This document shows positions 57,569 to 64,000 of a stretch of 64,000 bases of DNA, piece by piece (position 1 is the stretch's first letter; every line of letters starts with the position of its first letter). The notes under the pieces are model-generated. The model saw only the letters and a list, made by a program, of their open reading frames with translations. It did not search any database and was not told the origin of the DNA. The stretch spans positions 806,001-870,000 of the forward strand of contig NZ_CP100757.1 of NCBI RefSeq assembly GCF_024266705.1, written 5' to 3'. A program made the translations under genes and the position numbers. This stretch comes from Natrinema gelatinilyticum (lineage in GTDB: Archaea > Halobacteriota > Halobacteria > Halobacteriales > Natrialbaceae).

Positions 57569-59560
57569 CTACACCTGCCGACCGAGTTCGTGACCGGAAT
57601 AAACGGCGTCGGCGATCCGCCGAGGTGAGACGCAGTCGCCGACAGCATGGACTTCCTCGATCTCGGTCGACTGCCGGAGCGAGTCGAGGTTCGCCGTGAG
57701 GTCGCGGTAAAGGTCGTCGATAGACTTTCGCATCGTCGTGAAGACGACGTAGTCTGCCTCGAGCGTGGTCTGCTCCCCCGAGTGAACGTTGACGGCGACG
57801 ACGTCGTCGTCGCAGACTTCCTCGAGTGCGTGGTGAGTTACGAACTCGACGCCCGACTCGAAGAGGGTCGTGAATATCGTCCCCCGTTCGAACGTGTGTA
57901 ACGCCTGATCGAACGCGCTCGCCCCCGGCGTTACGAACGTCACGTCGTTGTTGGCGGCGAGCGACTGGGTGACGCCGGCGCTCACGTTGTACCCCTCCTC
58001 GTCGAAGATCACGATGCGACGTCCCGAGGGATCGATCTCGAGTGCGTCTTCGGGAGTCAGCACGTGGTCGCGATTCCAGCCCGGGACGGGGCGGTGCGTT
58101 CCCGAGGTCTCGCCTTTCTCGGACCACCTCGCGCCAGTCGCGACGACGACGACCTCCGCACCGTAGCTTTCGACGTCGTCGTAGCTCATCTCGGCTCTGC
58201 TTCCCGTGTGGACGGCGACGTCGTCGAGTCGCTCGAGTTCCGTCGCCCGCCAGTCACGAACTCGGTTCCATTCGCCGAGGTCCGGCAGAGACCCTTCGAA
58301 GTTGACTCGACCGCCGAGGACGTCCTCCGTTTCATTGAGGTGGACGAGGTGACCACGTTCGCCAGCGACCCTCGCGAACTCCATGCCGGCCGGTCCGCCG
58401 CCGACCACGAGGATGGCTTTCGGTTCGGCTGCCTCGTCGTACTCCTCGGGCGGCCAGATCGCTTCCCTCCCGACCGTGGGATTCTGCGTGCAGGTGAGCG
58501 GGATTCCCTGTCTCGACTGCGAGACGCAGACGTTGCAGCCGATACATTCCCGGATCTCGTCGACGCGACCTTCCTTCACCTTTCGTGGCCAGTAGGGGTC
58601 CGAGATTGACTGGCGCGCCATGCCGACCATGTCCACGTATCCCTCCTCGAGGAGCGTGACCGCGTCGTCCGGATCGGTGATTCGCCCGGTGCCACCGACG
58701 GGAACGTCGAGTTCGTCGGTGGCAGCTTTCACGAAGTCCATCTGGTAGTTCTTCGAGTGGCGGCGGCTCGGTGCGATCATGTCGTCGATCGACTGTTTGA
58801 CGCCGATGTCGATGTCCCAGAAGTCGAGGTCGTCGCCGACTCGCCGGACGATCTCGAGTCCCTCGCCATCCGCAGTCAGTCCACCCTCGACGCGTTCGTC
58901 GATCGTGTACCGGGCACCGACGGCCATGTCGTCGCTCACGTTCTCGCGAACGCTGTCGATGACTTCCCGGAAGAATCGCAGCCGGTTCTCGAGCGAACCA
59001 CCGTACTCGTCGTCGCGATCGTTGTAGAACGGCGAGAGGAACTGCGAGATGAGGTATCCGTGTGCGGCGTGGAGTTCGACGCCATCGTAGCCCGCGCGAC
59101 GCGCCCGGTCTGCTCCATCGCCAAACGCTTGGACGATCTCCTGAATATCGTCGTACTCCATCTCCTTGGGCGTGTAGTAGTTGCCGGTTGGAAGTTGTGA
59201 CGCCGAAAGCGGCGGGCGGCGACTCCCATAGTTCCCGGCCGTCGCACCGCCGTGCCACAGCTCGACGAACAGTTTTCCGCTGTGGTCGTGAACCGTGTCG
59301 ACCATCTCTCGCTGTGGTGGGATCGTCTCGTCGTCATGGATGAATCCCGAGTCGACGGGCGTGACGTCAGTTGACTCGTGGACCTGACTGTACTCTTGGA
59401 CGATCAGGCCGAACCCACCCTTTGCTTTCTCAGCACGGAAGTTCGTCTGCTGGTCCCCGAGCCCGTACGCGTTCCCGTGTGGCGGCTGAAAAACTCTGTT
59501 CGGAACCGTTACGGGTCCGAGGTCGATCGACTCGAAGAGTACGTTATACCGGTCGGACAT
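57569..59560 (-). CDS. Old-yellow-enzyme / 2,4-dienoyl-CoA reductase / TMADH-type iron-sulfur flavoprotein
   Basis: 663-aa three-domain flavoprotein. The FMN TIM barrel (1-340) has GYDGVELHAAHGYLISQFLS and PVGGTGRI; the 4Fe-4S cluster motif is CIGCNVCVSQSRQGIPLTC (about 342-360); the FAD domain has AILVVGGGPAGMEFARVAGE; the NAD(P)-like domain has RRIVIFDEEGYNVSAGVTQS. Family members reduce dienoyl-CoA or demethylate tri/dimethylamine. Monocistronic and convergent with the M24 gene. Confidence 0.88.
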   Translation of the reverse strand: MSDRYNVLFESIDLGPVTVPNRVFQPPHGNAYGLGDQQTNFRAEKAKGGFGLIVQEYSQVHESTDVTPVDSGFIHDDETIPPQREMVDTVHDHSGKLFVELWHGGATAGNYGSRRPPLSASQLPTGNYYTPKEMEYDDIQEIVQAFGDGADRARRAGYDGVELHAAHGYLISQFLSPFYNDRDDEYGGSLENRLRFFREVIDSVRENVSDDMAVGARYTIDERVEGGLTADGEGLEIVRRVGDDLDFWDIDIGVKQSIDDMIAPSRRHSKNYQMDFVKAATDELDVPVGGTGRITDPDDAVTLLEEGYVDMVGMARQSISDPYWPRKVKEGRVDEIRECIGCNVCVSQSRQGIPLTCTQNPTVGREAIWPPEEYDEAAEPKAILVVGGGPAGMEFARVAGERGHLVHLNETEDVLGGRVNFEGSLPDLGEWNRVRDWRATELERLDDVAVHTGSRAEMSYDDVESYGAEVVVVATGARWSEKGETSGTHRPVPGWNRDHVLTPEDALEIDPSGRRIVIFDEEGYNVSAGVTQSLAANNDVTFVTPGASAFDQALHTFERGTIFTTLFESGVEFVTHHALEEVCDDDVVAVNVHSGEQTTLEADYVVFTTMRKSIDDLYRDLTANLDSLRQSTEIEEVHAVGDCVSPRRIADAVYSGHELGRQV

Positions 59561-59590
59561 GTATTTCGTGTAGATATAGTATACGATAAA

Positions 59591-59650
59591 GCTGTTTCTA
59601 CAGGCGGGGCAGGCCGAGTGCCTCGGGGCGTGACCCCGAGGCGGTTCACC
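59591..59650 (+). repeat. Dispersed hairpin repeat, copy 3 (best preserved)
   Basis: GCTGTTTCTACAGGCGGGGC, then CCTCGGGG-cgtga-CCCCGAGG (8-bp perfect stem), then CGGTTCACCA. Matches copies at 2008 (reverse) and 34345. It lies 30 nt upstream of the OYE-type gene start; 59651-59904 shows no gene. Confidence 0.75.
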
Positions 59651-59904
59651 ACGGTCGTAGGCGACGGTTCGTCATCGCCGCTTGAGCGCCCCGAGAGTAG
59701 TTGATCAGGACGACGGCGTCGTGGACCCGTCATATCGGATCGAGGTCGCGAAATCGAACTGTTACCTGCGTCTCGTACGTGAACGTTGTCATGGGATGAC
59801 TGTTCGACTCGACGAGCTTTGGTGTGACGGTCGGGCCGTCGTCTCCGGGCGGAACCTCGCCCCTTCGCCAAGGGTTAAGGCGATTCACCTGAATTGAGTG
59901 GTGT

Positions 59905-60909
59905 ATGCAACTCGGCACTGGCCTGTTTACCTGTCAACAGCGACCGGACGACGACCGTTCGATGAGCGAGATCTACGACGAGATGCTCGAACTCGGCCGC
60001 GTCGTCGACGACGCCGGCCTCGACAGCGCGTGGGTATCGGAACACCACTTCCTCGACGACGGGTACATGTCGGGGATCACGCCTGCGCTGGGTGCGTTGG
60101 CGGCGGTCACGGACGACATCGAACTCGGGCCGTGTATCGCGCTGGCCCCGCTGTACGATTCGGTCCGCTTCGCCGAAGACGTCGCGACGATCGACCAGAT
60201 CGCGGACGGACGGACGACGCTCGGTCTGTCGATCGGTTCGAACGTCGACGAGTTCGACGCGTTCGGCATTTCCACGGACGAGCGAGTCGACCGACTGACC
60301 GACACCGTCAACGTACTCCGTGGCGCGTGGTCTGCGGGCCCACTCGACTACGACCCCGAGTTCCACGAGGTTTCGGCCGACGTCGACGTGACGCCCAGAC
60401 CTGCTCACGACGTCCCGATCATGCTCGGCGGCGCTGCCAAGCCTGCCGTTCAACGTGCTGCCCGCATCGGGGACGCCTGGTGTGCCCCTTCGGCCATCTC
60501 GCTCGAGGGCGTCCGCAAGCGCACGGACGACATCGAGAACGTCCGCGAACACGAGGAGGTCGACGGTGACTTTCAGGTCTACGTCCTCCAACACGGGTTC
60601 GTCGGCGACTCCCGCGAGGAAGCCTGGGAAGCGATGCGTGACGGCTACTTCTACATCCAGCGTCGATACGAGGAACTCTTCTCCGGCGAATCTGTCGACG
60701 AACTGTCCAACGAGCGAAAACAGGAACTGAAAGAGCAGGCCATCTTCGGCACGCCCGAACAGATCGTCGAGGAACTCGAGACGTACCGCGATGCGCTCGG
60801 CGACGACATCCACTTCATCTTCCGCACCTATCACCCGGGTACCGGGACAGACGAGATGGCCGAGTGTATTCGCCGCCTCGGCGACGAGATCCGCCCAGAA
60901 CTGATCTAA
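59905..60909 (+). CDS. LLM class flavin-dependent oxidoreductase (luciferase-like)
   Basis: 334-aa luciferase-like monooxygenase or F420 enzyme: AGLDSAWVSEHHFLDDGYMS (about 36-55), ELGPCIALAPLYDSVRFAED, ATIDQIADGRTTLGLSIGSN and VPIMLGGAAKPAVQRAARIG are the family core. In haloarchaea the cofactor may be F420 or FMN. The ATG at 59905 is the family start. It stands between two CoA/aromatic genes; the substrate is unknown. Confidence 0.88.
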   Translation: MQLGTGLFTCQQRPDDDRSMSEIYDEMLELGRVVDDAGLDSAWVSEHHFLDDGYMSGITPALGALAAVTDDIELGPCIALAPLYDSVRFAEDVATIDQIADGRTTLGLSIGSNVDEFDAFGISTDERVDRLTDTVNVLRGAWSAGPLDYDPEFHEVSADVDVTPRPAHDVPIMLGGAAKPAVQRAARIGDAWCAPSAISLEGVRKRTDDIENVREHEEVDGDFQVYVLQHGFVGDSREEAWEAMRDGYFYIQRRYEELFSGESVDELSNERKQELKEQAIFGTPEQIVEELETYRDALGDDIHFIFRTYHPGTGTDEMAECIRRLGDEIRPELI

Positions 60910-60959
60910 CCGACACGAGATAACGAATCTTTTTGAGGGGGTCTGTTCATCGTGTAGGT

Positions 60960-62246
60960 ATGCGAGGTAGTAACGAGTCACTTGACCGAGCAGCACTCCA
61001 TCAACTACAGACAGATCGGCTTGCAGAGACAGTCAAACGGGCATACGAAACCGTTCCGTTCTACCGCGAGCAACTCGAGGACGCCGGCGTCGAACCGGAC
61101 GACATCGAGAGCCTCGAGGATATCACGACGCTCCCGATGACGACCAAGGAGGATTTTCGTGATCAGTACCCCGATGGCTTATTCGCCGTCGACGACGAGG
61201 AACTCACGCGAATCCACGCGTCTTCCGGGACGACCGGCAAGCCCAAAATCGTCTCCTACACCGACGATGACCTCGATATCTGGAGCCGAACGATGGCACG
61301 GTCGCTGGCCGCGGCCGGTGTCGAACCGGGCGACACCGTCCAGAACGCCTACGGCTACGGCCTGTTCACCGGCGGCCTTGGCTTCCATCAGGGAGCCGAG
61401 GAACTCGGCACGACGGTCGTGCCGACGAGCAGCGGCGGCACACAGCGACAGATCGAACTCGCACAGGACTTAGAGAGCGACGTCCTCGCGTGTACGCCCT
61501 CCTACGCACTATACTTCGCCGAGACGGCCGAAGAGATGGGACTGAACCCACGAGACCTCCCGATTTCTGTAATTGCCTACGGTGCGGAGACCTGCACTGA
61601 GCCGATGCGCGAGGAGATCGAGGAGCAACTTAATGCGACCGGGATCAACAACTACGGCCTCTCGGAGATCATCGGTCCGGGCGTCGCCGCGGAATGTCAT
61701 GAGGCCCAGGACGGCCTGCACATCTGGGAGGACCACTTCTACCCGGAAGTCGTCGACCCACGCACGGGTGACCCCGTCGAAGAAGGGGAAGAAGGCGAAC
61801 TCATCCTCACCACACTCACCAAAGAGGCCATGCCGGTGCTGCGCTACCGGACGGGCGATCTCACGACGCTCACCTACGACGAGTGTGAGTGTGGCCGCAC
61901 CATGGTCCGCATGAAAAACATCACTGGTCGTGCAGACGATCTGTTGATCGTCCGCGGTGTCAACCTCTATCCCAGCGAAATCGAACACGTCGTCCTCGAG
62001 ATCGACGGCGTTGCCCCATACTACCGCATCGACCTTGCTAAGGAAGGATCACTCGACGTCATGGAACTTACTATCGAAACAACCGAAGAGAGCAACCGCA
62101 ACGAGGACGAACTGAGAAACGTGATCCTGACCCGGTTGCAGAACGTCCTCTCGTTTACGCCAGACGATCTCGAGCTCGTCGACCAAGGCAGCATCGCCCG
62201 TACCGAGGTCGGCAAGGTCCAGCGCGTCTACGACCACCGCAAGTGA
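60960..62246 (+). CDS. paaK: Phenylacetate-CoA ligase 2
   Basis: 428-aa paralogue of the ligase at 49003, with the same motifs (ASSGTTGKPKIVSYT, NNYGLSEIIGPGVAAECHEA, VLRYRTGDLTTLTYDECECG). DNA identity to copy 1 is very high in the first about 250 bp after the N-terminus and in the last about 550 bp, including silent sites. The middle third (about 61270-61680), covering the acid-substrate pocket, has diverged in both DNA and protein. The ATG at 60960 (MRGSNESLDRAAL) is preferred to one nine codons earlier. The N-terminal 15 residues differ from copy 1. Confidence 0.92.
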   Translation: MRGSNESLDRAALHQLQTDRLAETVKRAYETVPFYREQLEDAGVEPDDIESLEDITTLPMTTKEDFRDQYPDGLFAVDDEELTRIHASSGTTGKPKIVSYTDDDLDIWSRTMARSLAAAGVEPGDTVQNAYGYGLFTGGLGFHQGAEELGTTVVPTSSGGTQRQIELAQDLESDVLACTPSYALYFAETAEEMGLNPRDLPISVIAYGAETCTEPMREEIEEQLNATGINNYGLSEIIGPGVAAECHEAQDGLHIWEDHFYPEVVDPRTGDPVEEGEEGELILTTLTKEAMPVLRYRTGDLTTLTYDECECGRTMVRMKNITGRADDLLIVRGVNLYPSEIEHVVLEIDGVAPYYRIDLAKEGSLDVMELTIETTEESNRNEDELRNVILTRLQNVLSFTPDDLELVDQGSIARTEVGKVQRVYDHRK

Positions 62247-62537
62247 CCGCGATCGGCGCACCCGACGACATTAAAGGGACCGCCGTCGTCACGTACGCCG
62301 TCGTCACCGACAACGAGGGAATCGACGAGCTACGCGAGGAGCTGCGCACACGGGCCGGCACGGAACTGGGCAAGCCGTTCCGTCCGCGTGAAGTGTTGTT
62401 CGTCGACGAGTTCCCAAGACCCAGAGCGGTAACATCGTCCGCCGCATCATCCAGTCCGTCTACACGGGCGAAGAGTTGGGCGACCGCTCGAGCATCGAGA
62501 ACTCCGACGCTATCGACGAGATCGATAACGATCGCTT
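62247..62537 (+). pseudogene. 3' fragment of an acetyl-CoA synthetase-type ligase, frameshifted
   Basis: Immediately after the paaK2 stop the sequence encodes AIGAPDDIKGTAVVTYAVVT, DELREELRTRAGTELGKPFR and PREVLFVDEFP, the C-terminal domain of an acetyl-CoA synthetase-like enzyme. A one-base shift near 62420 is followed by KTQSGNIVRRIIQSVYTGEE. The invariant Lys of the SGKI(V)RR motif is Asn here. With no 5' part, a frameshift and a changed key residue this is a relic, probably brought next to paaK2 by recombination between related ligases. Confidence 0.75.
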
Positions 62538-62644
62538 GTGTTGCTCCTCTCGAGACACGATTCGGCCTGAATCGGGTAGTGCCCCATGTTACCATGACAA
62601 AAACCAGAACGTTTAATTAAACAGCAGAAAAAATGGCACTTGTC

Positions 62645-63028
62645 ATGGATGTAAAAACGTTCTTCGAGAACATGCCGTTTGCCGACTTGCTCGGCGTTGA
62701 TGTCACCGTCGCTTCGGACGGGCACGCCGAGGGAACCGTCGAGATGCGAGAAGAACTGTCCTGGAACGAAGACCGGATAATGGCGCACGGCGGCGTGACG
62801 TTCACTTTGGCTGACACCGTCGGCGGTGCCGCGCTCGTCTCGCTGGTCGACCAGCCAGTGCCGACCATCGATATGCGAATCGACTATCTGGAAGCTGGAA
62901 CCGGCGATCTGCGCGCGGAAGCCGATGTCGTCCGGCTCGGGGGTGACGTCGGCGTCGTCGACGTCGCGGTCTACGCTGCCGACGACACGCAGATCGCGGA
63001 CGCTCGCGGCGTCTACAAGACTGGATAG
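62645..63028 (+). CDS. PaaI-like hotdog thioesterase
   Basis: 127-aa hotdog thioesterase: VKTFFENMPFADLLGVDVTV, then the active-site helix NEDRIMAHGGVTFTLADTVG (HGG motif, Asp/Glu), then PTIDMRIDYLEAGTGDLRAE. It hydrolyses acyl- or aryl-CoA. The TATA-like GTTTAATTAAAC at about 62609-62620 predicts transcription near 62640-62645, so ATG 62645 (MDVKTFF) is preferred to 62633. The 81-nt hairpin copy B begins 10 nt after its stop. Confidence 0.86.
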   Translation: MDVKTFFENMPFADLLGVDVTVASDGHAEGTVEMREELSWNEDRIMAHGGVTFTLADTVGGAALVSLVDQPVPTIDMRIDYLEAGTGDLRAEADVVRLGGDVGVVDVAVYAADDTQIADARGVYKTG

Positions 63029-63037
63029 GTTCGATTT

Positions 63038-63118
63038 ATACGGACTACTGTCAGTCAGTGCCGGTGCATCCGCAGGGCGGCCGCGGGTGCGTCGGCACAT
63101 CGGTGCAGCAGATCGTAT
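63038..63118 (+). repeat. 81-nt double-stem hairpin repeat, intact copy B
   Basis: Outer stem ATACGGACTACTGTC with TGCAGCAGATCGTAT and inner 13-bp stem CCGGTGCATCCGC / GCGGGTGCGTCGG around AGGGCGGCC. All inner positions still pair (using G-U) although several bases differ from copy A. Confidence 0.85.
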
Positions 63119-63218
63119 CAGTACCGCCGATGAATATTCGATCGAACCTGAACGGCCGTCACCGCTGTCGACATGCCGTGAAACGCGATCAGTGTAGAAC
63201 CGGTAGTGATAGTTCGTA

Positions 63219-63809
63219 TCAGTTCTGTGTCTGTGAGTATTCGTCGACCCACTCCTGAAGCGTGATGCCCATCGCCGACTGGGTGATCGCGTTCGAGGAC
63301 GCGGCGTTCGCGCTTTTGACGAGCTCCGCTTCCATCGTTCGGGTGGGAATCTCGCCGATGAAGTGGGGGATCGCCCGCTGGACCGCCAGCGGGCAACCGA
63401 CCTCGTGGGCGAGCGCGTAGCCCGACAGCGAATGCGGAATCTCCTCAGTCGCGTACGTTCGATCCGGTTCGAGCAACTGCTCGTCGTCGACGAAATCGAC
63501 GTACTCGTAGCACTTACCGACGTCGTGGAGAAGACACGCCGCTACGACGACGTCCATGTCGGGATCTGCGCCATGGAAGTCACGCTGTTCTGTAGCCGAC
63601 TGGCGAGCGATGCGCGTGACACCGCGCACGTGCTCGACGTTGGTCACTTCGTGGATATTCCAGGCGTAAGGGATGTCCTCGATGTGTTGCCAGCCACCTC
63701 GCTCGAGGCCGAGCGTCCACGCTTCGACGACTTTCTCGCTGAGGGCGGGATTATCGATCGCGTCGAGTTCGGGAAACACCTCGCGCACTTGGCTCTCGTA
63801 GTCGGGCAT
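63219..63809 (-). CDS. HD-domain phosphohydrolase
   Basis: 196-aa HD-domain protein. Metal ligands: His in NVEHVRGVTRIARQ and the HD pair in AACLLHDVGKCYEYVD, followed by His in EIPHSLSGYALAHEVG and later HFIGEIPTRTMEAELVKSAN. Members hydrolyse phosphomonoesters or phosphodiesters of nucleotides. It starts 3 nt after the stop of the gene to its right, so they form an operon. Confidence 0.85.
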   Translation of the reverse strand: MPDYESQVREVFPELDAIDNPALSEKVVEAWTLGLERGGWQHIEDIPYAWNIHEVTNVEHVRGVTRIARQSATEQRDFHGADPDMDVVVAACLLHDVGKCYEYVDFVDDEQLLEPDRTYATEEIPHSLSGYALAHEVGCPLAVQRAIPHFIGEIPTRTMEAELVKSANAASSNAITQSAMGITLQEWVDEYSQTQN

Positions 63810-63812
63810 GGC

Positions 63813-64000
63813 TCAGCGCTCGTCTTTGACGAGTCGTTCTTGGCCGATAAACCGCGGGCGCTCCTCGAGGGCCAGGAAGTTGTCGACGTCGTCGCGAGCT
63901 TCCTTGGCTTTCCCTTTGTTGGGGTCGTAGTCTCGCGACCCCTCGCTGCCTAGTGCGGCATACAGCTTCGAGAGGTCTTCGAAGTACAGTTCGGCGACGC
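63813..64000 (-). CDS. C-terminal part of an unknown protein, 5' end outside window
   Basis: Sixty-one residues before a TGA at 63813-63815: VAELYFEDLSKLYAALGSEG, DYDPNKGKAKEARDDVDNFL, ALEERPRFIGQERLVKDER. The tail is acidic and helical with no diagnostic motif. Upstream partner of the HD hydrolase, 3 nt away. Family cannot be named from this part. Confidence 0.65.
   Translation of the reverse strand, partial: VAELYFEDLSKLYAALGSEGSRDYDPNKGKAKEARDDVDNFLALEERPRFIGQERLVKDER

Noticed and set aside
59875..60996. 373-codon reverse frame opposite the LLM oxidoreductase
   Set aside because: Antisense shadow; the forward frame carries the family motifs.
1..64000. tRNA or rRNA genes
   Set aside because: No cloverleaf with a T-loop (GGTTCRA) in the right setting and no rRNA-like conserved segment was recognised by eye; a tRNAscan run would settle it.

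Overview
The window is a piece of a haloarchaeal genome, most like Natrialbales such as Natrinema, Haloterrigena or Natronorubrum; the genus is a guess. The evidence is high GC, Asp/Glu-rich proteins with few Lys, Tat and lipobox signals, halocyanin, HalOD1 and Bat-type (HTH-10) proteins, IS1341-type TnpB elements, and TATA boxes 25-30 nt from start codons that imply leaderless transcripts.

Layout. 1-5.2 kb: multicopper oxidase abutting a membrane protein that runs off the left edge, a MITE sitting on a broken secreted beta-helix gene, and a DUF302/methyltransferase pair. 6-21.5 kb: a dispersed sulfur/persulfide system. It holds thioredoxin, a CoA-disulfide-reductase-like flavoprotein, a DUF2892 protein, an SQR-type flavoprotein with DUF1641, TusA with DsrE-like, a rhodanese-MBL persulfide dioxygenase type enzyme, split YeeE/YedE, a PiT/CysP-like permease, Usp, a 49-aa membrane peptide, TauE/SafE, and a Cys-containing HTH regulator. 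Several of its promoters share a palindrome close to GCACAATATTGTGC, suggesting one regulon. A TnpB element and relics interrupt it.

21.5-36 kb: an orphan protein with two RAMP-like Gly-rich loops, a wHTH/membrane-protein pair, a carbamoyltransferase split by a ~500 bp element, a pair of Cys-motif membrane proteins, a NodB-like lipoprotein, DsbA-like oxidoreductase, halocyanin, ZIP transporter, ABC1/UbiB kinase and a two-domain Usp. Three promoters here share a second palindrome, CGATTTGCTG-n-CAGCAAATCG.

36-41 kb: gene debris (DHFR-like/macro-domain chimera, IS630 remnant, purM 3' fragment) around two divergently transcribed Dpp/Opp-type permeases. 41-63 kb: an aromatic (phenylacetate) catabolic region. 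It holds paaABCD with a separate PaaD zinc-ribbon peptide, two phenylacetate-CoA ligases, thioesterases, MaoC hydratase, Bat-type and IclR regulators, EthD-like plus TPP enzyme, epimerase, VOC, M24, an OYE/TMADH-type flavoprotein, LLM oxidoreductase and an HD hydrolase. An IS1341-type element with an IS6-type copy nested in it lies between the paa operon and paaK1.

The window is rich in small mobile and structured repeats: PATE-like IS200/IS605 derivatives, a 112-bp MITE, an 81-nt double-stem hairpin family with covariation, and a second hairpin family around CCTCGGGG/CCCCGAGG. No rRNA, tRNA or CRISPR array was recognised.
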